From the IMG/VR virus record IMGVR_UViG_3300028031_000008, positions 1 through 36,475 of that record: a stretch of 36,475 nucleotides of DNA; one strand, 5' to 3'. Below are positions 1-7,653 of the stretch, one piece after another; the first letter of the stretch is position 1, and every line of letters begins with the position of its first letter. A program made the position numbers and the translations under genes. The DNA is from a virus. The notes under the pieces are model-generated. The model had not been told where the DNA came from. It was given only the letters and a program-made list of their open reading frames with translations, and did no database searches.

Positions 1-127
1 CCATCAAGAAGGAGAATAATATGTATTTAGTAACAAGATTAAAAAAGTACGTACATACAAACGAAGGTAAAGTTTACCTTAATACAAATGGATTGTGTGG
101 AGTTATGCTTGTTTATGAAGATGAAAA
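1..127. repeat. Left copy of 127-bp terminal direct repeat (circular overlap)
   Basis: The first 127 bases are identical to the last 127 bases of the window (36349-36475). An exact overlap of 127 bp is typical of a de Bruijn assembler closing a circle at k=127, so this most likely marks a circular or circularly permuted genome rather than a biological terminal repeat. The unique genome is then 36,348 bp. A real short terminal repeat cannot be excluded from sequence alone. Confidence 0.95.
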
Positions 128-194
128 AGAAGCTATAGAAGCGGCTAAAGGGTGTAATCCACCTGCTCAAGTATTAGAAATGTCGGAGAAATAA
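21..194 (+). CDS. Small hypothetical protein (57 aa)
   Basis: A 57-aa ORF that begins MYLVTRLKKYV and ends VLEMSEK. An AGAAGGAG Shine-Dalgarno lies 7-8 bases before the ATG. It reads as a short soluble alpha/beta protein with an acidic stretch (YEDEKEAIEAAK) and one CNPP motif. I do not recognise the family. On the circular genome it follows the 163-aa gene ending at 36336 and is followed at one base by a HTH gene, so it belongs to the right-hand + strand operon running into the terminase genes. The start of this gene is repeated at the right end of the window by the assembly overlap. Confidence 0.75.
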   Translation: MYLVTRLKKYVHTNEGKVYLNTNGLCGVMLVYEDEKEAIEAAKGCNPPAQVLEMSEK

Positions 195-195
195 A

Positions 196-375
196 ATGAA
201 ATGGCAAGATAAAGCAATATATCTATTTGGCACTAAATGGAAAGCCTCACTGGCTGAAATTGCAGGTGTATCAAAAAGAACTATACAGCGTTGGAATTGT
301 GGCGAACAAAACCCGAATCCGATGGTATTAATGAAATTAGATGAAACTTATGAAACGTGGAGAGTGAATAAATGA
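196..375 (+). CDS. Small helix-turn-helix protein (59 aa)
   Basis: A 59-aa protein whose residues about 18-39 (SLAEIAGVSKRTIQRWNCGE) form a clear helix-turn-helix, with the canonical A-G-V-S turn and an R-T-I-Q-R-W recognition helix. The arrangement resembles XRE/Cro-type domains. Little lies beyond the HTH, so it would act as a small DNA-binding regulator, perhaps a Cro-like or late-gene switch. Its stop overlaps the next start by ATGA, implying translational coupling. The target is unknown; an anti-repressor or packaging-site binding role would be equally compatible with its place just before the terminase genes. Confidence 0.75.
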   Translation: MKWQDKAIYLFGTKWKASLAEIAGVSKRTIQRWNCGEQNPNPMVLMKLDETYETWRVNK

Positions 376-671
376 AAGCTTCAGATTTTTTTGTGTGGAT
401 TTTACTAATATATTATATTCTAACTTATGTTGTTGGCAACGAGGAATTAAAGACTGGAAGTTGGTATAGCTCAAGGTATGGTGATACTGATTATATTGAT
501 CATAAAAAGAGTGGCTTATTGCTATTCGTCGACCAAGCTACGGGTTGCCATTATATTAAAACAAATGTCTTTGACTCTCTAACTCCTAGATTAGATAAAG
601 ATGGCAAGGTTATTTGTGAGTATCAGCAACAAGAAATATACTATCTAGATAAAGATGAAAGAAATGAGTAA
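372..671 (+). CDS. DUF6440-like membrane-anchored protein
   Basis: A 99-aa protein with a hydrophobic N-terminus (about residues 6-22, FFVWILLIYYILTYVV) that reads as a signal anchor. A C-terminal segment at about residues 48-80 carries GLLLFVDQATGCHYI and LTPRLDKDGKVI. This V-D-x-x-T-G-x-x-Y and L-T-P-x-x-D-x-D-G-K pattern is that of the DUF6440 family, which is common in phages and prophages and has no established function. It overlaps the previous gene by 4 nt and the next one by a few bases. The protein is likely tethered to the inner membrane; its function is unknown. Confidence 0.65.
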   Translation: MKASDFFVWILLIYYILTYVVGNEELKTGSWYSSRYGDTDYIDHKKSGLLLFVDQATGCHYIKTNVFDSLTPRLDKDGKVICEYQQQEIYYLDKDERNE

Positions 672-951
672 ATCATCACTCCATATGTCACGAGTAGCAT
701 CTCTATGCTGTGTCGTATGCAGAAATGAAAAACTAGCAGAAGATAGCCCTGCGGAAGTGCATCATATTCGAGATGGTTACGGCAGAGGGCAGAAAGCACC
801 ATATTACGAAACTATCCCATTATGCACAATACATCACAGGAGCGGAGCAGAAGGTGGTCACGTTGGATTTCATCAAAGCCCTGCTCGGTTTATTGAGAAG
901 TATGGAAGTGAGAGAGATCTGTTGGCACAAACGAATATTGACTTACAATAG
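664..951 (+). CDS. Ref/DUF968-like HNH nuclease family protein
   Basis: About 95 aa. A C-V-V-C pair near the N-terminus is followed by a V-H-H motif, then Y-Y-E-T-I-P-L-C-x-x-H-H-R and a C-terminal F-I-E-K-Y-G-S-E. This order matches the zinc/HNH core of the RecA-dependent nuclease Ref of phage P1 and the DUF968 family, where the His pair and Cys residues bind Zn and one His is catalytic. An in-frame ATG at 655 would add three residues; ATG 664 is preferred because MSKSSLHMSRVASLCCVVC matches the usual family N-terminus, though neither start has a strong ribosome site. It sits just before the terminase genes, where HNH proteins often assist packaging, so a packaging-associated role is an alternative to a recombination role. 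Confidence 0.7.
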   Translation: MSKSSLHMSRVASLCCVVCRNEKLAEDSPAEVHHIRDGYGRGQKAPYYETIPLCTIHHRSGAEGGHVGFHQSPARFIEKYGSERDLLAQTNIDLQ

Positions 952-973
952 GTTTGGTGGTATTATATGCTGT

Positions 974-1020
974 AACCTAGTGATTCCCCATTTCCCCTCG
1001 CTAGGTTGCACTAGGGGAAT
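974..1020. other. Overlapping inverted repeats before terS (possible packaging or regulatory site)
   Basis: The short gap before the small terminase gene holds competing inverted repeats: AACCTAG (974-980) with CTAGGTT (1001-1007), ATTCCCC (983-989) with GGGGAAT (1014-1020), and TTCCCCT (992-998) with AGGGGAA (1013-1019). Several cannot form together. There is no T-run, so this is not an ordinary terminator. Cos and pac sites commonly lie near terS, and TerS proteins bind repeated sites, so this is a candidate; an RNA switch upstream of the strong TerS ribosome site is the alternative. Confidence 0.4.
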
Positions 1021-1032
1021 TAAGGAGGTTAT

Positions 1033-1476
1033 ATGCCAAGAAGCCCAACAGGTAAACCAAACGGTAGACCGCCGTTATTTACAAGCAAAGAACAAGTAGA
1101 AGAAATACTAACTGCTTATTTCATTGAATTAAACAATCCTGATAACTTTACGCCCGCAGGATTTATGAAAAGAAAACCGACAGTTTGTGGGTTAGCATTG
1201 GCTCTGGGCATGGCAAGAATGACCCTTTTAGAGTACGCAAAGAAGGGCGAGTTTTCTGACACAGTAATGAAATACAAGACAATGGTAGAGGAAGCTTTAG
1301 AGCAAAGATTGGACGGAACATCCCCTACAGGAGCTATTTTTAACCTAAAGAATAACTTTAGCTGGCGTGATACAAGTGAAACTGCTGATGTTACAGAAAG
1401 GGTTAATCGTGAGCTTGACGAAGAAATGACAGAGCTAGAAGCTAGCAAAGCCTATGACGCAATTATCTCCGATTGA
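1033..1476 (+). CDS. terS: Terminase small subunit (P22 gp3-like)
   Basis: A 147-aa protein preceded by a strong TAAGGAGG site. The central stretch (about residues 48-95) reads KPTVCGLALALGMARMTLLEY, then a basic/acidic helix, then GAIFNLKNNFSW. This P-T-V-x-G-L-A-L-x-L-G and G-x-I-F-x-L-K-N-N-F-x-W pattern is characteristic of the P22 gp3-like DNA-packaging family (GP3_package). TerS recognises the packaging site and loads the large subunit. The N-terminus is basic (PRSPTGKPNGRPP), as expected for DNA contact, and the C-terminus is acidic. It overlaps terL by 23 nt, a usual coupled arrangement. P22-type TerS suggests headful (pac) packaging, but this is inference. Confidence 0.88.
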   Translation: MPRSPTGKPNGRPPLFTSKEQVEEILTAYFIELNNPDNFTPAGFMKRKPTVCGLALALGMARMTLLEYAKKGEFSDTVMKYKTMVEEALEQRLDGTSPTGAIFNLKNNFSWRDTSETADVTERVNRELDEEMTELEASKAYDAIISD

Positions 1477-2986
1477 TTTTACATCACCGTCTTATAAAAG
1501 CGTTTTTATCTCACGTGCTAAAATGTTAAGTAAAGTGCGTAGTGGTAAAAAATGGGGGGCTTTAAAGCGTTATTATAGAGATAATCCTGTTGACTTTATA
1601 AATGATTGGGGAATGACTTTTGACCCTCGTAATGTTGAAAGGGGTTTGCCCGCTAAAATTCCATTTTTATTATTTCCCAAACAGGCCGAATGGGTGGAGT
1701 GGGTAACTGCACGTTGGAAAGCTCAAGAGGACGGAATAACCGAAAAGAGTCGTGACATGGGTTTATCTTGGCTTTCTGTTGCCGTTGCCGTTCATTTGTG
1801 GCTATTCTATAGTGATACCGTGGTTGGTTTTGGCTCTCGTAAAGAAGAGTATGTAGACCGTTCAGGCTCGCCTAAATGCTTGTTTTGGAAGGCTAGACAG
1901 TTTATTGATATGCTTCCTGTTGAGTTACGCCCAAACGGGTGGGATTCACAGAAACACGCCCCACACATGAGAATTATTAACCCTGAAAACGGATCTGCTA
2001 TAGTTGGTGAGGCGGGGGACAATATAGGTCGTGGCGACAGGGCAAGTATATATTTCAAAGATGAGAGTGCTTTCTATGAGCGTGCAGACTTAATCGAGGC
2101 GGCTATCTCGCAGACATCTAACTGTAAGATTGATATATCTACGCCAAACGGAACTAACAATGCTTTTTATAGAAAGGTTATTGCAGGTAAAATATCTAAA
2201 TTTAGGTTTCACTGGCACGATGACCCTAGGAAGGGGCAGGAGTGGTATGATAGGCAGTGTGATATCCTTCCCCCGCACATTGTGGCTCAAGAAATTGACC
2301 TTGATTATAACGCATCAAATGAAGGGGCGTTGATTCCGCCGAAGTATATTCAGGCTGCGGTTAAAATAAACATTGAGAAATCGGGGATGATTCGTGCAGG
2401 ATTAGATGTTGCTGATGAGGTTGGTGCTGATAGCAATGCCCTTTGCGTAGGTCAAGGCTCGGTTATTGACTATATCAAGCTATGGAATGGCGAGAACACA
2501 ACAATGACAGCTCGTAAGTCTTGGGGAATCTGCAAAGACGAAGACGTGGAGCATATAACTTATGATAGCATTGGTGTTGGTGCAGGTGTGCGTGGGGAGT
2601 TCTCGCAGTTAAAAAGTAAGGATTCAGAATATAAGCCTAGAATAAAGCCATTAGCAGTTGGTGGGGCGGTAACAAAAGGTTCTGTCATTAAGGGCAGAAA
2701 AAACAAAGATATGTTTGCTAATCTAAAGGCTCAAAAGTGGTGGGAGCTACGAGTGAAGTTCGAGAAAACATTTGAAGTAGTTAATGGAATAGCCGAACAT
2801 CCCGAAGATGAGCTTATATCAATTCCTAATGATTCGATGTTGATTGCAGAACTTGCAAGCATAAAGCATACAATAAACGAGGCGGGCAAAATAATAATGG
2901 AGAGCAAGAAAAAGATGTTGCACAGTCCTAATGCCGCCGATTCTGTGTTGTTGTTTTTCGAAAAGCCTGCTGTATATAGATTATAA
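1454..2986 (+). CDS. terL: Terminase large subunit
   Basis: A 510-aa packaging motor. The ATPase Walker A-like motif is K98-S-R-D-M-G-L-S-W106, and the Walker B strand is SIYFKDES at about 198-205, ending in the D-E pair. The C-terminal nuclease half carries AGLDVADEVGADSNAL (first metal-binding Asp), HITYDSIGVGAGV and HSPNAADSVLLFF (last Asp), as in the RNase H-fold terminase nuclease. It cuts concatemers and translocates DNA into proheads by docking to the portal encoded next. Its start lies inside terS, and length is normal for the family. A likely promoter follows its stop codon, so structural genes downstream can be transcribed independently. Confidence 0.96.
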   Translation: MTQLSPIDFTSPSYKSVFISRAKMLSKVRSGKKWGALKRYYRDNPVDFINDWGMTFDPRNVERGLPAKIPFLLFPKQAEWVEWVTARWKAQEDGITEKSRDMGLSWLSVAVAVHLWLFYSDTVVGFGSRKEEYVDRSGSPKCLFWKARQFIDMLPVELRPNGWDSQKHAPHMRIINPENGSAIVGEAGDNIGRGDRASIYFKDESAFYERADLIEAAISQTSNCKIDISTPNGTNNAFYRKVIAGKISKFRFHWHDDPRKGQEWYDRQCDILPPHIVAQEIDLDYNASNEGALIPPKYIQAAVKINIEKSGMIRAGLDVADEVGADSNALCVGQGSVIDYIKLWNGENTTMTARKSWGICKDEDVEHITYDSIGVGAGVRGEFSQLKSKDSEYKPRIKPLAVGGAVTKGSVIKGRKNKDMFANLKAQKWWELRVKFEKTFEVVNGIAEHPEDELISIPNDSMLIAELASIKHTINEAGKIIMESKKKMLHSPNAADSVLLFFEKPAVYRL

Positions 2987-2988
2987 CC

Positions 2989-3017
2989 TTTACAGCATAC
3001 CTTATATAGTGTATATT
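2989..3017 (+). promoter_or_regulatory. Predicted sigma70-type promoter before portal gene
   Basis: TTTACA (2989-2994) and TATATT (3012-3017) are separated by exactly 17 nt in the 62-nt gap between terL and the portal gene. This is one of the few non-coding gaps in the late region, which supports a real promoter driving head and tail genes. It is a motif match only. Confidence 0.5.
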
Positions 3018-3048
3018 AATTGTAAATGTATCATTTAAGTGGCATATT

Positions 3049-5070
3049 ATGGTCTTTAGATTCTTTAAGAAAAAAGAAATAACGAAACCTGTTAGAAAGA
3101 AAAGTTTTAGCTCTTATATGGGGGCTGATGTATTTTCTTCTGGATTAACTGCCACCTCAAATCATTTGTTGGCAAAAGAGGCGTATCAAGGTAATTCAGT
3201 TGCTTTTCGCTGTATATCTGTAATTGCTGATGAGTGTGTTAATGTTCCTTTGTCTGTGTATCGTAAGAAAGTTATTGATGGAGATTACGAATACGAAAAG
3301 GATATATCTCATCCACTGAATAAGTTGTTATTAAATCCTGTGGCTGGAACTTCTGGTCGCACATTCCTAAATGACATGTTCTCCCACAAGGTTATTTACG
3401 GAAATGTTTATGTTGCTAATTTATTCAGTGGTGGAACGGTAGCAGGTGAGCCTATAGGCTGGAAGGTGTTGCGTCCTGATAGAATGATTATCAATAATGC
3501 TAGGGGCTTTGTAACTGATTATCAGTATACCGTTTCTGATGGTGCTAGCATTACATACCCTGTGAATCCGTTGAGTGGTGAATCTGCCATTTTCCATTAT
3601 AAGGAATTTAATCCCCTTGATGATTATTACGGTCAATCTCCGTTGCTTTCTGCTATGTCGCAAGTTGATATACTTAACCAATCATCTGTGTTTAATTTAA
3701 GCTTATTAAAGAATGGTGCAAAATTAGATATTGCATTGAAGCTAGAAGATTTTGCCGATGATGAAACTAGAGATAATATATATAGCCAGTTCGTTGCACG
3801 TAGTACGGGTGTTGATAATGCCTCACGTCCATTGTTGCTAGAAAACGGTTTAGAAATTCAGGAGCTTGGAATTAAACCAAAAGATATGGAGTTCCAGTCG
3901 TCGGTTGATAATGCTTCTAGGCAAATTGCATTGGCTCTTGGTGTTCCTGTGGTTATGATAGGTCTTAAGGACGCACAATCAACATATAATAATATGGAGG
4001 AAGCGAGGCTCTCTTTCTATCAAACGACTATTAAGGGTCATATTTCTGGTTTATTCGGCGATATGGATAGTGGTGCAGAAGGTGAGTTTAATATATATCT
4101 AAGCTCGTTCTATGGTGACGATATTTGTATTAAGCCTGATTGGGAAAAAGTTGATGCTCTTGCTCCTGTTCGTATTAAGCGATATGAGCGTGCGAATCTT
4201 ATGATTGGTGTTGCCACTCTTGATGAGCGTAGAGATGTTATAAATCTCGGTGAGCTAGGTAAAGATGAAAGGCAGGAGTTACTCGGGGCTAGCCAAGAAG
4301 TTCCTGTGCCTCCACTAAAGGCTATTAAAGCTAGTGAGTCTGATGTTTTTAACGAGATAGTGGACGAACAAGCTAAGCCGTTTTCTAAACAGGTGGAGTC
4401 TGAATTAGTTAGTGTTTCTGTTGCTTCTGCATCGTTATATGCTGATGGCAAGGATATAGAGAAAGCTATTAAATCTAGCTCAAAGAATATGCTGAAAATT
4501 ATATCATCTAATTATAAAAAGATTATAGATGACCACGCAAAGAGGGTGTTCTTCAGTGCAGAGAAGGCTGATGCGTTGCAGTATTCACGAAAGGATATAT
4601 TCGATAGATTTAGCGTGCTGATAATTGATTTTATAGCACAAAATGCCGCTGATGCAGTGGTTAATATTATGGGAACAACTCGGGAAGCTATTAATAGGCA
4701 AATATTGCTTGGTGATTCCGAAGGCTTGACTCGTGATGAGATATCTAAAAATATTGTTGAGACTACTAGCGGTAGTATTTCTAGGAATCGGGCAAATGTT
4801 ATTGCTCGCACTGAATCTGCAAGTGCTGCTAATTACGCGCAAAAAGAGGCTTCTATAGCTGCAACTGGCGTGAATAGGGTTAAGTGGCTAACTGTTAATG
4901 ATAGCAGAACTCGTGATAGCCATAGGGCAACTAATGGGCAGATTGTTAGCGGTAACAAAAAGTTCACTGTCGGCGGTCATAAGGCGGAATATCCTGCTGA
5001 CCCATCTTTACCTGCTAAAGATAGAATAAATTGCAGATGCACAACTAGAATAGTATTTGATGAGGCTTAA
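3049..5070 (+). CDS. Portal protein (HK97 type) fused to MuF head-morphogenesis domain
   Basis: A 673-aa protein. Residues 1 to about 425 form an HK97-family portal, recognisable from YQGNSVAFRCISVIADECV, the HPLNKLLLNP segment, YYGQSPLLSA, and LALGVPVVMIGL. The C-terminal 90 residues carry RANVIARTESASAANYAQ, WLTVNDSRTRDSH, and DRINCRCTTRIVF; the final I-N-C-R-C motif is diagnostic of the MuF (Mu gpF / SPP1 gp7) minor head family. A helical linker joins the two. Portal and MuF are more often separate genes; here one polypeptide would place twelve MuF domains at the portal vertex, probably facing the capsid lumen. MuF proteins assist head assembly and may be ejected. The start is supported by the basic N-terminus (FKKKEITKPVRKK); the ribosome site is weak. 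Confidence 0.93.
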   Translation: MVFRFFKKKEITKPVRKKSFSSYMGADVFSSGLTATSNHLLAKEAYQGNSVAFRCISVIADECVNVPLSVYRKKVIDGDYEYEKDISHPLNKLLLNPVAGTSGRTFLNDMFSHKVIYGNVYVANLFSGGTVAGEPIGWKVLRPDRMIINNARGFVTDYQYTVSDGASITYPVNPLSGESAIFHYKEFNPLDDYYGQSPLLSAMSQVDILNQSSVFNLSLLKNGAKLDIALKLEDFADDETRDNIYSQFVARSTGVDNASRPLLLENGLEIQELGIKPKDMEFQSSVDNASRQIALALGVPVVMIGLKDAQSTYNNMEEARLSFYQTTIKGHISGLFGDMDSGAEGEFNIYLSSFYGDDICIKPDWEKVDALAPVRIKRYERANLMIGVATLDERRDVINLGELGKDERQELLGASQEVPVPPLKAIKASESDVFNEIVDEQAKPFSKQVESELVSVSVASASLYADGKDIEKAIKSSSKNMLKIISSNYKKIIDDHAKRVFFSAEKADALQYSRKDIFDRFSVLIIDFIAQNAADAVVNIMGTTREAINRQILLGDSEGLTRDEISKNIVETTSGSISRNRANVIARTESASAANYAQKEASIAATGVNRVKWLTVNDSRTRDSHRATNGQIVSGNKKFTVGGHKAEYPADPSLPAKDRINCRCTTRIVFDEA

Positions 5071-5071
5071 A

Positions 5072-5710
5072 ATGAAAGACATACAAACAAAACATATTAG
5101 CAATGACGTTAATTACAAGATGGAAGGCGATAAGATGACTGTTAGCGGTTATGCTTCTGTATTTGGTAATGTTGATAGTTATGGCGATATCGTTGTGAAG
5201 GGTGCTTTTGCTAAGACCATAAGTGAAAATCGTGAGCGTAAAGTTAAATTTCTTTGGCAACACAAGATGGATACTCCTATTGGCGTTATAACAAGGCTAG
5301 AAGAAGATGAGAAGGGTTTGTTGTTCGAGGCTGAATTCGCCGATATACAGCAGGCTATTGAGGCTAGAAACCTCTTAAAGATTGGTGCTATAGATGGCGT
5401 TTCTTTTGGCTACAGCGTTATTCAAAGCGAAGTCGATGGTGAAAATCTGTTATTAAAAGAAATACGTTTATATGAAATATCAATTGTTACTAATGAAGCT
5501 AATAGTAAAGCTAAGGTTACAGATGTAAAGAGTGTAGACCCCGAAGAGCGGGCTATAGATACTCTTGTTGGTCTTGGTTATAGCTATGACGAAGCTGAAG
5601 GTAGCGTAAAGAAATTATCACTTGGAGTTAATCAAGCCGATGATGTGAGCCGTGACGAACTGTTGCACTCGTTAAAACAATTTAAACAACAATTAATCAA
5701 AGGTAATTAA
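5072..5710 (+). CDS. Prohead maturation protease (HK97 gp4-like, S78 family)
   Basis: A 212-aa protein matching the HK97 prohead protease family: VSGYASVFGNVDSYGDIVVKGAF near the N-terminus, the catalytic His in WQHKMDTPIG (H64), the nucleophile Ser in DGVSFGYSV (S111), and a downstream LYEISIVTNEAN strand. The protease cleaves the scaffold (delta) segment from the capsid protein and then degrades itself. An in-frame TTG/ATG lies 12-15 nt upstream inside the portal gene, but the ATG at 5072 has a TGAGG site at the right spacing. The C-terminal 60 residues are hydrophilic and may act as capsid-targeting tail. The capsid gene follows after one base. Confidence 0.93.
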   Translation: MKDIQTKHISNDVNYKMEGDKMTVSGYASVFGNVDSYGDIVVKGAFAKTISENRERKVKFLWQHKMDTPIGVITRLEEDEKGLLFEAEFADIQQAIEARNLLKIGAIDGVSFGYSVIQSEVDGENLLLKEIRLYEISIVTNEANSKAKVTDVKSVDPEERAIDTLVGLGYSYDEAEGSVKKLSLGVNQADDVSRDELLHSLKQFKQQLIKGN

Positions 5711-5711
5711 A

Positions 5712-6986
5712 ATGACTGATTTTAACGAAGAAGTTAAATCGGAAATAAAAGGTATTTCTGATGCTGTAGAGGCTACATCTAAACAGGTGACGGCTTCTAT
5801 TGAGTCTAACGATGCTACTATTAAAGGGCTAAGTGAAGACATTAAGAAACAAAACGATAATATTGAGAAATTCTCTGCGTTTATTCAATCTCAAGGCTTA
5901 AAAGGTCAGGAAGTTGAAACTCAAGAGCTTTCACTAAAGTATGACCAAGCGTTTTATAAGCTAATGCGTTCTGGTGATTCTGCTGATATTGGTATTGCTT
6001 CCACTGAATTGAAGTCAATGATTGGCGAATATTCTGATGCAATGGTAAAACTTGCTGAAAGCAAAGGTGAATTTGATACTGCTTGCGAGATTAAAGCTGC
6101 GGTTACGAACCAGTTCGGATTAGGTGGTGCATTAGTTCCCCTTACTTTCTCAAGTGGTATTATTAAAAAACAGCGTGATTTCTCTGATGTACGCCGTTAT
6201 GCTAGAGTTCAAACTTCTGATGTTGGTGGTTTATTAATCACTGCTGAAGATGAGGACTCAACTTTTAACTGGGTTGGTGAGCTAGAATCTACTTCTGATG
6301 CTACTCACGGCACATTTGGTGATGTTGAAATTCCCATGAATGAAGCTGAAGCTAAGATTGTTATCTCTAACAAGATGGCAATGAATAAAGCCTTTAATAT
6401 GGTTTCTCACGTACAGGCGACAATCGCTGACCGCATCTCTCGTGGCGAAGGTTCTGCGTTTACGACTGGAACTGGCACTAAAACTCCTAAAGGTTTTATG
6501 TCTTACGCTTCAGGAACTAGTAACGGGCAAATTCAGCAAGTTGTTGCTTCAACTTCAACATCTTTGGTTTATGAAGACTTTGTTTCTCTTGAAACGCAAT
6601 TACGTGGTGTTTATCGCCGTGGAGCTGCTTTCATTATGAACCGCTTTACTCTAGGTGAAATCAAGAAGATTAAGTCTACAGATGGTGTTCCTCTTTTCTC
6701 TCAAGGGAATGTTGCAGAGAATATTGCATCAACTATCCTTGGTTATCCTGTTATTATCCTTGATGATATGGCTGGAGCTAGCACAAGCGGAGTGTTTACT
6801 GCTAATGATTTAGTTGTTGCTTTCGGTAATTTAAATCTAGCTTACACAGTGCTTGATTTAGGTGCGGGAATGCGTGTCGTTCAAGATAACTCTGTATCTG
6901 GTGGTGTACGCTGGAAATTCACTAAATTCACTGGTGGCGGAGTTCACAATGGTGATGCTCTTAAAATTCTTAAAATCAAAGCTTAG
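5712..6986 (+). CDS. Major capsid protein (HK97 fold) with N-terminal delta domain
   Basis: A 424-aa HK97 gp5-family capsid protein. Residues 1-62 form a predicted coiled coil (the delta domain that serves as an internal scaffold). The folded body begins near residue 130 (TNQFGLGGALVPLTF), followed by SDVRRYARV, a Gly/Thr-rich region, and the GVPLFSQGN and GYPVIILDDM motifs typical of the family, ending with a basic DALKILKIKA. Cleavage is expected between the coiled coil and about residue 125, by the protease encoded immediately upstream. No separate scaffold gene is present, consistent with a fused delta domain. Confidence 0.96.
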   Translation: MTDFNEEVKSEIKGISDAVEATSKQVTASIESNDATIKGLSEDIKKQNDNIEKFSAFIQSQGLKGQEVETQELSLKYDQAFYKLMRSGDSADIGIASTELKSMIGEYSDAMVKLAESKGEFDTACEIKAAVTNQFGLGGALVPLTFSSGIIKKQRDFSDVRRYARVQTSDVGGLLITAEDEDSTFNWVGELESTSDATHGTFGDVEIPMNEAEAKIVISNKMAMNKAFNMVSHVQATIADRISRGEGSAFTTGTGTKTPKGFMSYASGTSNGQIQQVVASTSTSLVYEDFVSLETQLRGVYRRGAAFIMNRFTLGEIKKIKSTDGVPLFSQGNVAENIASTILGYPVIILDDMAGASTSGVFTANDLVVAFGNLNLAYTVLDLGAGMRVVQDNSVSGGVRWKFTKFTGGGVHNGDALKILKIKA

Positions 6987-6995
6987 GAGGCTATT

Positions 6996-7427
6996 ATGAC
7001 AACACGTGATTTAGGTTCTAAATTATTAACTACAAACTCTATTACAGCGGCGGTTCTTACTGCTACTGCTAATGGGGCTTCTGTATCAAATGCAGATGCA
7101 ATCTCAACTACTCATATTGTTAATGTGGGTGTTTCTGGTGATACTTTAAGCGGTACGGTTTACCATACTATTAAAGTTCAAGATTCAGATGATGGTTCTA
7201 CTTGGGCTGATTCTTCTGATGTCGAGGTTTATGTTGCAACAACTAAGCAATCGGGGGCGACTGCGGTTATTGACGACCCTGCTGAAGACGATGTATCTAT
7301 TCGTTTTGCTTACTATGGAAGTAAAGAGTTCACTCGTACTGTGGATGCCTTAACTGGCACGCACACGAACGGAACTCCTGTTTCTTCAACAGTTGTACAA
7401 GAAACTCGTTATAGCGTTCCTGTATAG
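6996..7427 (+). CDS. Putative head decoration / structural protein
   Basis: A 143-aa, Thr/Ser-rich beta protein directly after the capsid gene with a near-perfect AGGAGG site. The middle holds VNVGVSGDTLSGTVYHTIKV and a DSDDGSTWAD turn. This V-G-x-S-G-D-T-L-S-G pattern and position recur in phage and gene-transfer-agent-like structural clusters, where such proteins are virion-associated. An immunoglobulin- or jelly-roll-like fold that coats the capsid is plausible, but the role is inferred from position and composition. A strong terminator follows, so this gene and the capsid gene may be expressed at a high level. Confidence 0.65.
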   Translation: MTTRDLGSKLLTTNSITAAVLTATANGASVSNADAISTTHIVNVGVSGDTLSGTVYHTIKVQDSDDGSTWADSSDVEVYVATTKQSGATAVIDDPAEDDVSIRFAYYGSKEFTRTVDALTGTHTNGTPVSSTVVQETRYSVPV

Positions 7428-7436
7428 GTTCTGTTT

Positions 7437-7463
7437 GGGGGCGGTTAATTCTGCCCCCATTTT
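7437..7463 (+). terminator. Rho-independent terminator after capsid genes
   Basis: GGGGGCGG (7437-7444) and CTGCCCCC (7451-7458) pair over 8 bp with one G-U, leaving a TTAATT loop, and are followed by ATTTT. This is a compact GC-rich stem in an AT-rich genome. It probably cuts transcription after the abundant capsid proteins, so that the tail genes are read at a lower level. Confidence 0.75.
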
Positions 7464-7480
7464 AAAAGATGGAGATTATT

Positions 7481-7651
7481 ATGAAGAAAGTTAAAATGTT
7501 AAGAGATTGCCGATTTAATCCAACTGGTAAAGTTGGTGATTTTATCGAAGCTAAAAAGGGCGATGTGGTTGAAGTTAATCCTGCTCTTATAGAAGATATG
7601 GTTATTGCTAAGGCTTGCGGGCTTTATCAAACTAAAAAGAAGGCTAAATAA
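7481..7651 (+). CDS. Small hypothetical structural-region protein (56 aa)
   Basis: A basic 56-aa protein starting MKKVKMLRD with a GGAG site 6-7 bases upstream; an in-frame ATG at 7469 is less likely because the ribosome site would then lie inside the coding sequence. The sequence (FNPTGKVGDFIEAKKGDVVEV, then DMVIAKACGLYQTKKKAK) looks like a small beta barrel with a basic tail, a kind often found between capsid and connector genes. Its family and role are unknown. It is the first gene after the capsid terminator. Confidence 0.75.
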   Translation: MKKVKMLRDCRFNPTGKVGDFIEAKKGDVVEVNPALIEDMVIAKACGLYQTKKKAK

Positions 7652-7653
7652 TT

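Noticed and set aside
773-1099. 108-aa + strand ORF overlapping the HNH and terS genes
   Set aside because: Out-of-frame shadow across two well-supported genes; no domain-like sequence and no ribosome site.
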